DNA from: Labrys miyagiensis
GTDB taxonomy: Bacteria; Pseudomonadota; Alphaproteobacteria; Rhizobiales; Labraceae
Direction: 5' to 3'
Length of the DNA stretch: 64,000 nt
Assembly: GCF_030160835.1 (NCBI RefSeq)
Contig: NZ_BSPC01000015.1
Coordinates: 248,001 to 312,000 of the forward strand
A program made the position numbers and the translations under genes. How positions within the stretch are numbered: the first letter of the stretch is position 1; every line of letters begins with the position of its first letter. This document shows positions 34,497 to 45,952 of the stretch, in pieces. The notes beneath the pieces were generated by a model that ran no database searches, was not told the origin of the DNA, and saw only the letters and a program-made list of their open reading frames with translations.

Positions 34497-35885
34497 TTAC
34501 GTCACCTCGAACCAGGTCGCCATGCCGCTCTCCTGGTGCTCCACCATGTGGCAATGGATCATCCATTTGCCGGGATTGTCGGCGATGAAGGCGGTATGCA
34601 CGGTTTCGCCGTCTGCCACCGTGACGGTGTCGACCCAATAAGGCTGCCACTCGTCGTCGAAGGGGTGGAGGATGCGCATGGCGTGACCATGCACATGGAT
34701 GGCGTGGGCGAAGATGGTCTTGTTGACGAGGCCGAGATCGACCAGCGAGCCGCGCTTCACCGAGAACAGCGGTGGACCGCCATGGCCGTCGCTGCTCTTG
34801 CCATTAAGCGTCCAGACACTGCCACCCATGCCCATGGCGTGCTGCATCGTGCCGTCGACACCCATCCTGGGGCCGCCCTCCATCACGAGCGGAACGCGCT
34901 TGGCCCTCTGCAAGGCGAGCACCGCCGGCAGGCTGCTGCGAGCGAGGACGAAGGGCGGCAGGGGGACAGGGCGCTTGGCTGGCCCCTTGCTCGGAACGAG
35001 ATGCACAAGCATGACGACCTCGCCATTGTTGTTAATGGCAATGCCCGCCTCCGCGCCTTCCGCCGGCGGTCCGTCCACCACGATATCGGCGCGCCCACCG
35101 GGCGGCAGGTCCAGGCGGCCATTATTCGGCACGAAGGGCGTATCGACGGGGTGGCCGTCGATCGCGACGATGGTGCCCGTGAAACCGGCAAGGGCGAGCC
35201 TGGCGATACGTGAATTGGCGACATTGACCAGGCGCAGGCGGATCCTCTCGTTCGGCGCCAGGGTGATATATTCGTCATCCACGGTGTTGATGGTTATTCG
35301 AGAGCCGATGCGTCCGGCATGCATGGCGTCGGCGGGCGCGGGCGGCAGGATCTGCCCGTCGGGGCCCAGCGACCAGTCGTCTATGACAAGGACGAGATCC
35401 TGGTCGACAGAGACAGGCTCTTCTTCGTCCACGATGAGCACGCCATAGAGGCCGGCATCCTGCTGGCGCGCCGTATCGCCGTGGATGTGCGGATGGTACC
35501 AGAAGGTGCCGGCGTCGGGCGGCTGGAAGCGATAGTAGAAGCTCTCGCCGGGCTGGACCGGCGGCTGCGTCAGCCCGGCCGCGCCATCCATCGCATTGGC
35601 GATGCGCAGGCCATGCCAATGCACGGCCGAGGGCTTGTCGAGCTTGTTGACAAACCGGACAGCGAGAGCCTCGCCTTGCCGCACGCGGATGATCGGCCCC
35701 GGTATCATTCCATTATACGCGAGCGTGCGCGTCCGGGCTGGGACGCCGGAGAAGATCATCTCGTCTGGTGCAGCGGCGAGAGCCATGGTGGGGAGAGCCG
35801 CGCTCGCCCCCCTTGGTGCCGCGAGACCCGTCAATGCAACACCGAGCCCGGCCATCACCTGCCGTCGGTTGAGACTGCCGACCAT
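34497..35885 (-). CDS. Tat-exported multicopper oxidase
   Basis: A 462-residue three-domain multicopper oxidase. NRRQVMAGLG at the N-terminus is a twin-arginine signal, so the folded enzyme is exported with its copper. The four copper-ligand clusters are visible: HWHGLR, HPHIHGD, HAIHVHGHAMRI and HCHMVEHQESGM. No methionine-rich insert of the CueO type is apparent. A role in periplasmic copper detoxification or laccase-type oxidation is plausible. It has no copper-responsive neighbour in the window. Confidence 0.9.
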   Translation of the reverse strand: MVGSLNRRQVMAGLGVALTGLAAPRGASAALPTMALAAAPDEMIFSGVPARTRTLAYNGMIPGPIIRVRQGEALAVRFVNKLDKPSAVHWHGLRIANAMDGAAGLTQPPVQPGESFYYRFQPPDAGTFWYHPHIHGDTARQQDAGLYGVLIVDEEEPVSVDQDLVLVIDDWSLGPDGQILPPAPADAMHAGRIGSRITINTVDDEYITLAPNERIRLRLVNVANSRIARLALAGFTGTIVAIDGHPVDTPFVPNNGRLDLPPGGRADIVVDGPPAEGAEAGIAINNNGEVVMLVHLVPSKGPAKRPVPLPPFVLARSSLPAVLALQRAKRVPLVMEGGPRMGVDGTMQHAMGMGGSVWTLNGKSSDGHGGPPLFSVKRGSLVDLGLVNKTIFAHAIHVHGHAMRILHPFDDEWQPYWVDTVTVADGETVHTAFIADNPGKWMIHCHMVEHQESGMATWFEVT

Positions 35886-36029
35886 TCACGAAGTTCCCCC
35901 ACCCACGGCCCACCAAAATGGGTCGTATCCAGCCCCCTCAATATCAGTGCCAGCGCCGCTTGCCAGCCTTGCAACTCGGCAGAGGCCAACCCCATTTGCC
36001 CAATGAACGCAAGCAAGGGCCGAAACCGA
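35886..36029. other. Non-coding DNA upstream of multicopper oxidase
   Basis: No gene seen. It must hold the promoter of the multicopper oxidase gene; I see no clear -35/-10 pair or copper-response box. Confidence 0.4.
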
Positions 36030-36242
36030 ATGGGTGTTCCCGACCGATGGACATTGGACTTGAAATGTCCCGAATGCGGGAAAGTTGGCGAGGTCGATTT
36101 CCTGTAAGACACCCATCCCCATCTCAGGGGCGATGCCCTCATTGTGGAAGGGCTTACGGCGGGCTTCGATCTTGTCCGGATCGGCACCGCGCGGGGCGGC
36201 ACGATCATCTGCTGCAGCGACTGCGGCGTCGAGGCCTTGTGA
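36030..36242 (+). pseudogene. Small zinc-ribbon protein with internal stop codon
   Basis: From ATG 36030 the frame encodes a CPEC motif within 20 residues, then a TAA at 36105-36107. It continues in the same frame without frameshift for 44 more codons, ending in a CCSDC motif and TGA 36240-36242. The two halves together look like one 70-residue zinc-ribbon protein with paired CxxC motifs. The single in-frame TAA is probably a nonsense mutation or a sequencing error. A 25-residue truncated peptide would lack half of the zinc site. Confidence 0.5.
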
Positions 36243-36302
36243 AGCTCTTCCTACCGTTGGGCAAGGAGGGCAATCAACGAAGCGCTGTGCGCGAATGCCG
36301 TA

Positions 36303-36387
36303 TGGTGCCCTGCGAGGGACTTGAACCCCCATGCCTCTCGGCGCGAGAACCTAAATCTCGTGTGTCTACCAGTTCCACCAGCAGGGC
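36303..36387 (-). tRNA. tRNA-Leu (anticodon UAG)
   Basis: On the minus strand GCCCTGC pairs with GCAGGGC to form the acceptor stem, followed by discriminator A and an encoded CCA. The anticodon stem-loop CGAGA-TTTAGGT-TCTCG gives UAG. A long variable arm, typical of class II leucine tRNA, and a T-arm with GGTTCAAGT are present. No integrase or attachment site is seen next to it. Confidence 0.93.
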
Positions 36388-36827
36388 AAAGCGAAAGGTG
36401 ATCTTTCAAAACGCGCACTGACACCAAGAGCAAACCCTTGGCAAGCGCTTTTTGTCGTGGATGGTGAGGAAGAGCGCAAATCCTCCCGTTGGGGCTCTTC
36501 CCGGCCCGTTTATACCGAAAAGAGCCACAGAACAGCTTGCAATCCACAACGCGGTGGATGTAAAAGCCCCAATCCAATCGCCACCCCACGTGGCCAATGA
36601 TGCGCCACATCTTCGCCCCGCGGCCTGATGGGCCTTGTTGGCGCGGGAGGGTGGTATAAGGTAAGCCCTTGGTATCCCAAGGTTTTGGGCTTTCGGTCGT
36701 ATCGGGCCCCGGATATCTTTTCCGGTGTTGAAAGTCGTGGGAGCGCCGCTTCCTCGCCGACACGACCGTCTGTCTTCGAAGCCGGGATGAAGGGTGGCAA
36801 CGAACTCACGGATTCGGGACAAGATTT
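36388..36827. other. Intergenic region between tRNA-Leu and tig
   Basis: About 440 bases with no gene. Minus-strand open frames here run on from antisense of tig and are not supported. It contains a small hairpin CCTTGG-TATC-CCAAGG near 36668-36685 and must carry promoters for both tRNA-Leu and tig. I cannot pick out a convincing -35/-10 pair. Confidence 0.5.
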
Positions 36828-38261
36828 ATGCAGGTGACCCAGACCCTGGCCGATGGCCTGAAGCGGGAATTCAAGGTTGTGGTGCCGGCGGCCGATATCG
36901 CCTCGCGCACCGACGCTCAGCTCGAGGACATGAAGACCAAGGTCCGTGTCAACGGCTTCCGCCCGGGCAAGGTGCCGGTGGCGCATCTTCGCCGCCTCTA
37001 TGGCCGTTCGGTGACAGCCGACATCGTCAACAATTTCGTTGGCGAGGCCAACCGCAAGATCGTCGATGACAACCAGATCAAGCTGGCCATGGAGCCCAAG
37101 CTGGATTTCGGCGCCGACGATGAAGGCGTGACCAAGGTTCTCGACGGCAAGGCCGATCTCGCCTGGACCGTGGCGGTGGAAGTGTTGCCGACCTTCGAAG
37201 TCGGCGACATCACGGGCATCAAGATCGCCAAGCCGGTGGCCGATGTCGAGGATTCCGAAGTGCAGTCGCGCCTGGAAGACCTTGCCCGCCGCAATGTCAC
37301 TTACAGCGACAAGAAGGCCAAGTCGAAGGCCGAGAGCCGCGACCGCGTGGTCGTCGACTTCGTCGGTAAGATCGACGGTGTCGAATTCGAGGGCGGCAAG
37401 GGCGAGGACATTTCGGTGGACCTCGGCTCCAACACCTTTATCCCTGGCTTCGAGGACCAGTTGATCGGCGTTACCGCCGGCCAGGAAAAGACCGTCGACG
37501 TCACCTTCCCGGTGAACTACGCCTCCGACACGCTGGCCGGCAAGGCCGCTAGCTTCGACGTCAAGGTCAAGGCCGTGCAGGCCCCGGGTGAGCTGGTTGT
37601 TGACGACGAGCTCGCCAAGTCGGTCGGCCTGGAGTCGCTCGACAAGCTCAAGGAAGTGATCAAGACCTCGATCGAGAACGAATACGCGTCGGCCTCGCGC
37701 AGCAAGGTCAAGCGCCAGCTCCTCGACGCGCTCGATGCCAAATATTCCTTCGATCTGCCGCCGACCCTGTTCCAGCAGGAGTTCGACAATGTCTGGCAGC
37801 AGGTCGAGCGCGAGATGGCGCAGAGCGGCCGCACCTTCGAGGAAGAAAACACCACCGAGGAAGCCGCGAAGGAAGACTATCGCAAGATCGCGGCCCGCCG
37901 CGTGCGCCTTGGCCTCGTGCTCGCCGAGATCGGCGAGAGCAACAAGATCCAGGTGACCGAGGAAGAGGCGACCCGCGCCGTGATCGAGCGCGCCCGCCAG
38001 TTCCCGGGCCAGGAGCGCCAGATCTGGGAGTTCTACACCAAGAACCCGCAGGCCATCGCCGAGCTCCGCGCTCCGATCTTCGAGGACAAGGTTGTCGACT
38101 ACATCCTCGGCCAGGCCGAGATCACCGAGAACAAGGTGAGCAAGGACGAGCTCTTCAAGGAAGACGACGAAGAGACCGCTGAGGCTGCTCCCGCCGCCGC
38201 CGCTGCCGAGGAGAAGCCGGCCAAGCCTAAGAAGGCCAAGGCCGCGAAGGCTGCCGAGTAA
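36828..38261 (+). CDS. tig: Trigger factor (ribosome-associated chaperone)
   Basis: A 477-residue trigger factor. The N-terminal ribosome-docking segment carries GFRPGKVPVAHLRRLYG near residue 43, the central FKBP-like PPIase domain begins about residue 150 (RDRVVVDFVGKIDG), and the long helical C-terminal arms hold the substrate cradle. The last 30 residues are an Ala/Glu/Lys-rich tail. It captures nascent chains at the exit tunnel. It starts the chaperone/protease block tig-clpP-clpX-lon, all on the plus strand. Confidence 0.97.
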   Translation: MQVTQTLADGLKREFKVVVPAADIASRTDAQLEDMKTKVRVNGFRPGKVPVAHLRRLYGRSVTADIVNNFVGEANRKIVDDNQIKLAMEPKLDFGADDEGVTKVLDGKADLAWTVAVEVLPTFEVGDITGIKIAKPVADVEDSEVQSRLEDLARRNVTYSDKKAKSKAESRDRVVVDFVGKIDGVEFEGGKGEDISVDLGSNTFIPGFEDQLIGVTAGQEKTVDVTFPVNYASDTLAGKAASFDVKVKAVQAPGELVVDDELAKSVGLESLDKLKEVIKTSIENEYASASRSKVKRQLLDALDAKYSFDLPPTLFQQEFDNVWQQVEREMAQSGRTFEEENTTEEAAKEDYRKIAARRVRLGLVLAEIGESNKIQVTEEEATRAVIERARQFPGQERQIWEFYTKNPQAIAELRAPIFEDKVVDYILGQAEITENKVSKDELFKEDDEETAEAAPAAAAAEEKPAKPKKAKAAKAAE

Positions 38262-38299
38262 GTGCTGCACGCGCCCTTCTCAGCGAACGTCTGATGCAA

Positions 38300-38362
38300 T
38301 GGCCGGGCTCGCCCCGACCAAGGGAAAATCTGATGCAGTGGCCGGGCATGTCCCGGCCACTG
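38300..38362. repeat. Tandem GGCCGGG hairpins between tig and clpP
   Basis: Two copies of GATGCAxTGGCCGGGC in tandem. The first (38300-38320) is TGGCCGGG/CCCGACCA with one mismatch. The second (38336-38362) is CAGTGGCCGGG-CATGT-CCCGGCCACTG, a perfect 11-bp stem. They can terminate tig transcription. Similar TGGCCGGG hairpins occur in many alphaproteobacterial intergenic regions. The rest of the 340-bp gap (38262-38601) has no gene; a TTGACA at 38528 may belong to a clpP promoter. Confidence 0.6.
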
Positions 38363-38601
38363 TCGTTACCTGTGCAGGAGCCACGCAAAAAAGGGGCGGG
38401 CAGGGGGACTTGCGCGAGGCACTTGGACGACACATTTGCGACAGAGGGGCTCCCTCTGACGTGGGCGGGGCCCCGCTCTCGACCCTTCCGGTGCCTGCCC
38501 GTTCTTGCCGCCGGGGCGAAGGTTCACTTGACAAATGAGCCCGCAGTCCCCGCCCTGAGAGGGAACACCGAATGCCTAGATTCGCCTTCTGGAGATAATT
38601 G

Positions 38602-39234
38602 ATGCGCGACCCTGTCGATTACTACACCAACAACCTGATCCCGATGGTGGTCGAGAGCACCAACCGGGGCGAGCGGTCCTGGGACATCTATTCACGCCTG
38701 ATGCGCGAGCGCATCATCTTCCTGACCGGCCCGGTCGAGGACTATATGGCCTCCGTCGCCGTCGCCCAGTTGCTCTTCCTTGAGGCGGAAAACCCCAAGA
38801 AAGAGATCGCCATGTACATCAACTCGCCGGGTGGCGTGGTCACCGCCGGCCTGTCGATCTACGATACAATGCAGTTCATCCGCTGTCCGGTCTCGACGCT
38901 CTGCGTCGGGCAGGCCGCGTCCATGGGCTCGCTCCTGCTGGCGGCCGGCGCGAAGAACATGCGCTTCGCCTTGCCCAACGCCCGCATCATGGTGCACCAG
39001 CCCTCGGGCGGCTATCAGGGCCAGGCCACGGACATTCTCATCCACGCCGAGGAGACCCGCCGCGTGAAGCAGCGCCTCAACGAGATCTATGTCCGCCACA
39101 CCGGCCAGGACATCAAGAAGATCCAGGAGGCTCTCGAGCGCGACAACTTCATGGACGCCGAGCAGGCCAAGGCTTTCGGCCTTGTCGACCAGGTGCTCGA
39201 GAAGCGGCCGGAGGAAACGGGCACGAAGCCCTGA
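38602..39234 (+). CDS. clpP: ATP-dependent Clp protease proteolytic subunit
   Basis: A 210-residue serine peptidase forming the tetradecameric Clp barrel. The nucleophile Ser lies in GQAASMGS, the His in MVHQPSGG and the Asp about 50 residues later. The YINSPGG oxyanion segment is present. ATG 38602 follows GGAGATAATTG, with a TTG one codon earlier as a less likely start. It pairs with clpX, 278 bases downstream, which has its own probable promoter. Confidence 0.97.
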   Translation: MRDPVDYYTNNLIPMVVESTNRGERSWDIYSRLMRERIIFLTGPVEDYMASVAVAQLLFLEAENPKKEIAMYINSPGGVVTAGLSIYDTMQFIRCPVSTLCVGQAASMGSLLLAAGAKNMRFALPNARIMVHQPSGGYQGQATDILIHAEETRRVKQRLNEIYVRHTGQDIKKIQEALERDNFMDAEQAKAFGLVDQVLEKRPEETGTKP

Positions 39235-39512
39235 GACAGATCTTGGGATTCTAGCCTTGGAATTCTTGGCTCGAATCCCCGGCGCGCAAGAGTTTCGCCA
39301 CAGTTCGTTGCGATGGATATCGTTAATGACCTGTTGACGCGGGCGACGCTAGATTCCAGCATCATGCTGAAATCTGGTGCGCTCGCACCGAGAATGGCAG
39401 GGGCCAAGCTGATGGCATGGCCTTTGCCTAACGAAATGTTATCCCGCAGAATGGTATCCTGCGGAATTATGCGGAATTGTGTTCCGCCGAGAGAGCCCGA
39501 AAGGGGGACGCC

Positions 39513-40772
39513 ATGACCAAGGCCGGCAGCGATTCGAAGAACACGCTCTACTGCTCCTTCTGCGGCAAGAGCCAGCACGAAGTTCGCAAGCTCATCGCCG
39601 GCCCGACCGTTTTCATCTGCGATGAATGTGTCGAGCTGTGCATGGACATCATCCGTGAGGAGAACAAGTCCTCATTGGTAAAATCACGTGACGGCGTGCC
39701 GACGCCGCGCGAGATCTGCAAGGTGCTCGATGATTATGTGATTGGCCAGATGCAGGCCAAGCGCGTGCTCTCCGTGGCCGTGCACAATCACTACAAGCGC
39801 CTCAACCATGCCACCAAGCACAGCGACGTGGAACTGGCGAAGTCCAACATCCTGATGATCGGGCCGACCGGCTCGGGCAAGACGCTGCTGGCCCAGACCA
39901 TGGCCCGCATCATCGATGTGCCCTTCACCATGGCCGATGCCACCACGCTGACGGAAGCCGGTTATGTCGGCGAGGATGTCGAGAACATCATCCTCAAGCT
40001 GCTCCAGGCGGCCGACTACAACGTCGAGCGTGCCCAGCGCGGCATCGTCTATATCGACGAGGTCGATAAGATCAGCCGCAAGTCGGACAATCCTTCGATC
40101 ACCCGCGACGTCTCGGGCGAGGGTGTGCAGCAGGCGCTCCTGAAGATCATGGAAGGCACGGTGGCGAGCGTTCCCCCGCAAGGTGGGCGCAAGCATCCCC
40201 AGCAGGAATTCCTGCAGGTTGATACCACCAACATCCTCTTCATCTGCGGCGGCGCTTTCTCCGGGCTCGAAAAGATCATTTCGGGCCGCGGCAAGGGTAC
40301 GTCCATCGGCTTTGGTGCACGTGTGACCACGCCGGAAGATCGCCGCACCGGTGAGATCTTCCGCGAAGTCGAGCCGGAAGATCTGCTGAAGTTCGGCCTG
40401 ATCCCTGAGTTCGTCGGCCGCCTGCCGGTGATCGCGACGCTTGAGGATCTCGACGAACCCGCTTTGATCAAGATCCTGACCGAGCCGAAGAACGCTCTGG
40501 TCAAGCAGTATCAGCGCCTGTTCGAGATGGAAGGCATCGACCTCACCTTCCAGGAAGAGGCTCTGTCGTCGATCTCGAAGAAGGCGATCGAACGCAAGAC
40601 CGGCGCCCGTGGCCTGCGCTCGATCATGGAGGGTATCCTGCTCGACACCATGTTCGAATTGCCTGGCCTCGACGGAGTCGAGGAAGTGGTGATCTCGAAG
40701 GAGGTGGTGGATGGCGCGGCCAAGCCGCTCTTCATCTACTCGGAGAAGCAGGAAGTCTCCTCGACTGCCTGA
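39513..40772 (+). CDS. clpX: ATP-dependent Clp unfoldase ClpX
   Basis: A 419-residue AAA+ unfoldase. The N-terminal zinc-binding domain has the four cysteines CSFCGK and CDECVELC. Walker A GPTGSGKT, the pore loop GYVGED, the arginine-rich Walker [11 protein letters not shown] and the ClpP-docking IGF loop region (SIGFGA) follow. ATG 39513, with AAGGGGG upstream, is preferred over the in-frame ATG at 39477. It delivers ssrA-tagged and regulatory proteins to ClpP. Confidence 0.97.
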   Translation: MTKAGSDSKNTLYCSFCGKSQHEVRKLIAGPTVFICDECVELCMDIIREENKSSLVKSRDGVPTPREICKVLDDYVIGQMQAKRVLSVAVHNHYKRLNHATKHSDVELAKSNILMIGPTGSGKTLLAQTMARIIDVPFTMADATTLTEAGYVGEDVENIILKLLQAADYNVERAQRGIVYIDEVDKISRKSDNPSITRDVSGEGVQQALLKIMEGTVASVPPQGGRKHPQQEFLQVDTTNILFICGGAFSGLEKIISGRGKGTSIGFGARVTTPEDRRTGEIFREVEPEDLLKFGLIPEFVGRLPVIATLEDLDEPALIKILTEPKNALVKQYQRLFEMEGIDLTFQEEALSSISKKAIERKTGARGLRSIMEGILLDTMFELPGLDGVEEVVISKEVVDGAAKPLFIYSEKQEVSSTA

Positions 40773-40800
40773 GACTCGTCCGCAAGCCCTGATATTCTGC

Positions 40801-40825
40801 AGTGCCGGCCGCAAAGGCCGGCACT
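40801..40825 (+). terminator. clpX terminator hairpin
   Basis: AGTGCCGGCC-GCAAA-GGCCGGCACT is a perfect 10-bp stem beginning 28 bases after the clpX stop, followed by TCCCTGTT. The weak T-tract makes termination likely but not certain. Confidence 0.65.
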
Positions 40826-41285
40826 TCCCTGTTAGGGTTTGTTACAAGGTTTGATCGCGGCAGACCTTTGATCGCATCACCGCGGATTGCGCCTCGGGAG
40901 CCTGGGGATTAATCTACCTCTTGGAATAGCCGGTCGAATCAAAGCCGTTTGGCTGCCAACACTTCCACGTCCCAGCATGGTTTTTGCTTGAAACGACCAA
41001 GTTGCCGGTGATGAAAGGCAAGGATCCGGTGCAATTTTCGATCAGGTCTGTGCCAAATTACACAGGCAATTTGTTGAGAGTAAAAGAAAGTCAGACCAGC
41101 TCAATTTACAGGCACGGGCTGGCTTGACACTGTGCTCACTGCTCTCCACCTAATCAGCATCGAAACAACTGCGCCCGTTCGGGGCGGTTGGGAATGCCTT
41201 CAGGGTCGGGTCTCGCGTTGATCATGGAGGGTGGCGCCGCTGGCACGGCTATTGCAGCGTGATACGGCGCAGGAAAGGATAAGCA
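40826..41285. other. Intergenic region upstream of lon with candidate heat-shock promoter
   Basis: 460 bases without a gene. CTTGAC (41123-41128) and CCACCTAAT (41146-41154), 17 bases apart, resemble an RpoH -35/-10 pair and lie 130 bases before the lon start. The remainder is moderately AT-rich with no clear repeats. Confidence 0.4.
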
Positions 41286-43709
<2,424 letters not shown>

Positions 43710-43724
43710 AGCTTGACGAAACAG

Positions 43725-43760
43725 AAACGGCCGCGCTTCCAGGCGCGGCCGTTTTCTTTT
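43725..43760 (+). terminator. lon intrinsic terminator
   Basis: CGGCCGCGC-TTCCAG-GCGCGGCCG is a perfect 9-bp stem followed by TTTTCTTTT and preceded by AAA, a textbook rho-independent terminator 19 bases past the lon stop. Confidence 0.9.
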
Positions 43761-43816
43761 GCCTTGCGAAGCGGGCGCAAGCGCAATAGACAAACGCCGT
43801 GGCCCTCGCGCCACCC

Positions 43817-43892
43817 GGGCGGTTAGCTCAGTTGGTAGAGCATCTCGTTTACACCGAGAGGGTCGGCGGTTCGAGCCCGTCACCGCCCACCA
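43817..43892 (+). tRNA. tRNA-Val (anticodon UAC)
   Basis: GGGCGGT pairs with ACCGCCC to close the acceptor stem, followed by discriminator A and encoded CCA. The D-arm has GCTCAGTTGGTAGAGC, the anticodon arm TCTCG-TTTACAC-CGAGA reads UAC, and the T-arm has GGTTCGAGCC. It lies between lon and a DUF4189 gene with no integrase nearby. Confidence 0.96.
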
Positions 43893-44066
43893 AAAGTTTC
43901 CGGCTAGCAACCCTTCACCCTTTGTGCGCTTGCCGTTTTGTCGGCCTTGGTTCTTGCCAAAGGAGCGGCCTTAATGGCGTAGGTTTCGTTGCAGGTCGTG
44001 CAATCAGACCAAAACACGCCGCCGCCGAAACCGATCGTCGCGGCGCTGCACCTGATTGGAGTAACA

Positions 44067-44555
44067 ATGAAAAAGACTTTGCTGATGGGCGTGCTCATGG
44101 CCACCCTCGCATTCCCGGCCCTCGCGGCCGAGAAGAAGGACACGCGCTACGGCGACATCCAGCCCGATCCAGTTACGACATCGGACCGGGCCGTGTGGGG
44201 CGCCATCGCCTACTCGCCGTCCACGGGCAGGAACGGCATCTTCTATGGTGCTCCCTCTCGCGAGGAGGCCCGTGACACCGCCATCCGCTATTACCGCCAT
44301 GCCGCCGGCCAGAGGGACAACGCGCGCACCGATTGTTCGCTGGCCGTGATCATGTACAACGACTGGGACGACCGGCGCTTCGGCCGTGTGTCGAGCGAGG
44401 CGAACCGGGCACCCCATTGCGGCGCCCTGGCCGCCTCGGACCGCGGTTACGCGGCCGAACGTGGGCCTACCCTTAAGGAAGCGCGCGATGCTGCTTTGGC
44501 GGTGTGCTCCACTAAAGGTAGCAATTGCAAGCTCGTCCAGGATCTGTGTACCTGA
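44067..44555 (+). CDS. Secreted DUF4189-domain protein
   Basis: A 162-residue protein with a Sec signal peptide (MKKTLLMGVLMATLAFPALA). The mature part has the DUF4189 pattern WGAIAYSPSTGRNGIFYG and repeated AR-x-x-A-I/L segments with four to five cysteines (DCSL, HCGAL, AVCSTKGSNCK). ATG 44067, after GGAGTAAC, is chosen. DUF4189 proteins are exported and of unknown function. Confidence 0.77.
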   Translation: MKKTLLMGVLMATLAFPALAAEKKDTRYGDIQPDPVTTSDRAVWGAIAYSPSTGRNGIFYGAPSREEARDTAIRYYRHAAGQRDNARTDCSLAVIMYNDWDDRRFGRVSSEANRAPHCGALAASDRGYAAERGPTLKEARDAALAVCSTKGSNCKLVQDLCT

Positions 44556-44768
44556 AGAGGCCTACCCCAAGGTTGAAGGTGATTTTCTATTGAAGATTTC
44601 GGGTTGGTAAACTTAGCGGTCTCACCGTTTTCAGGAGAGATGTTGTCCGATGACAATTACGTGATCGCGGGCAGTCCTCGTTAAGCAGTTCTGTTCAAGA
44701 AGCATTCATGAACGGCTGCTAGTTTGTTCGCAGCGCTGGGGAGCGTCTTGCCCAAGGAAGCCAATATC

Positions 44769-44972
44769 ATGAAGAAGATTGTTCTCGCTGCCGCAGCTCT
44801 TTCTTTCGCCGCTCTCGCTTATGCTCCCGCCTCGGCTTCGGCTACTCCGGCGCGTGACACTGCTTCGGTCGGCGCCACGATGTATCATCATCATCATCAC
44901 TGCAAGATCGTGAAGACCAACGTCCGCCATCATGGCCATTGGGTCTGGACGTCGCGCAAGGTCTGCCGCTGA
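44769..44972 (+). CDS. Small His-rich secreted protein
   Basis: A 67-residue protein with a Sec signal peptide (MKKIVLAAAALSFAALAYAPASA). The mature part has YHHHHHCKIVK and RHHGHWVW followed by a C-terminal KVCR, and contains two cysteines. It is probably periplasmic; the histidine run could bind metal. Such short His-rich exported proteins are common in Rhizobiales and uncharacterised. Confidence 0.65.
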   Translation: MKKIVLAAAALSFAALAYAPASASATPARDTASVGATMYHHHHHCKIVKTNVRHHGHWVWTSRKVCR

Positions 44973-44992
44973 GTCCAAACCCTGAACGGCGT

Positions 44993-45949
44993 TCAGAGCT
45001 GCCGCCGGTCCGTTTCCTCGGGCCGGCGGTTTTCATTCGTCAGCAGGTTGTGTGGGATGGTGTCGTGGAACCGCGAATAATCCATGATGATGGAGCTGTC
45101 GGCTGAAGGCGTGAGAATGTCAGCAAAGCTCGCATGCCAGTCGATATCCTGGTGCCTGTAGATCCTGCGCGCATGGACATCGTCGTTGGAGGTCTCGTCG
45201 CGGCCGCGCACGGTGACGATCAGGTTCACATCGGCTGCTTCCAGGGCAGCGGCGTCCATGTCGTGGAGCAGGCTGGTCTCGTCGATGACGTGGATCAGCG
45301 TCCAACTCAACGCAAAGAGAGGATTCTCGCTGCGATCGAGCTTGAGGGCGTGGAAACGTCTGTAGCGGGCGCCCTCCTGATTGGTCTCCAGCCGCGTCAT
45401 CCAGAGCTTGGCGGTGGCGTCCGAGATCAGGTTGTGGCGGGCATTGGCAAAGCGCGCCATCAGCACCGGCTTGCCGTCATAGCGCGAGACCACCAGCTTC
45501 TGGGTGAAGAGGATCTGTGCCTTTGGCTGCGAGAAACGCGCGAACACCAGGCCCGTCAGGACGGCGATCGACATCGTTCCCAGGAAGATTTCGATCGTCG
45601 CCAGGATGTGACCATACTGCGTCTGCGGATGCATGTCGCCATAGCCGACGGTGGCGAGCGTCTCGACCGAGAAATAGAAATGGTCGAGGAAGCCACCAGT
45701 CTGGACATTGGCGACCGGTGGGTAGCCAAGGCGCGCGCCCCACCAGAAGGCCAGCGCGAAAATCGCGGCAACGCCGAGATACACCACCGCCGCGGAAAGA
45801 AAGAAGCGCGGCCAGCTCGCGATCATCGCTCGGTAGTAGAAATCGCCGAACAGGTGCCGTTTGAGCCCCCTGATGACGAAATGGCGCCCGGCGAGCGTGA
45901 TTCCCTGGCCATGGGGCGTATGATCTCTGGGCTTGGGCAATTTCGCCAT
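44993..45949 (-). CDS. KirBac inward-rectifier potassium channel
   Basis: A 318-residue membrane protein. Two transmembrane helices flank a pore helix and the selectivity filter TVGYGD (about residue 100), and a C-terminal beta-rich cytoplasmic domain of Kir type follows. This is the KirBac family. The ATG lies three bases after the stop of the 3,5-epimerase gene on the same strand, so the channel ends the CDP-sugar operon. A functional reason for the linkage is not evident. Confidence 0.88.
   Translation of the reverse strand: MAKLPKPRDHTPHGQGITLAGRHFVIRGLKRHLFGDFYYRAMIASWPRFFLSAAVVYLGVAAIFALAFWWGARLGYPPVANVQTGGFLDHFYFSVETLATVGYGDMHPQTQYGHILATIEIFLGTMSIAVLTGLVFARFSQPKAQILFTQKLVVSRYDGKPVLMARFANARHNLISDATAKLWMTRLETNQEGARYRRFHALKLDRSENPLFALSWTLIHVIDETSLLHDMDAAALEAADVNLIVTVRGRDETSNDDVHARRIYRHQDIDWHASFADILTPSADSSIIMDYSRFHDTIPHNLLTNENRRPEETDRRQL
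45002..45034 (+). terminator. Terminator in the 3' end of the KirBac gene
   Basis: CCGCCGG (45002-45008) and CCGGCGG (45023-45029) form a 7-bp stem followed by TTTTCATT. It would terminate rightward transcription from the His-rich gene and lies inside the last codons of the convergent potassium channel gene. Confidence 0.5.
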
Positions 45950-45952
45950 GCG

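Noticed and set aside
36510-38270. 586-codon open frame antisense to tig
   Set aside because: Shadow of trigger factor with no ribosome binding site or family signature.
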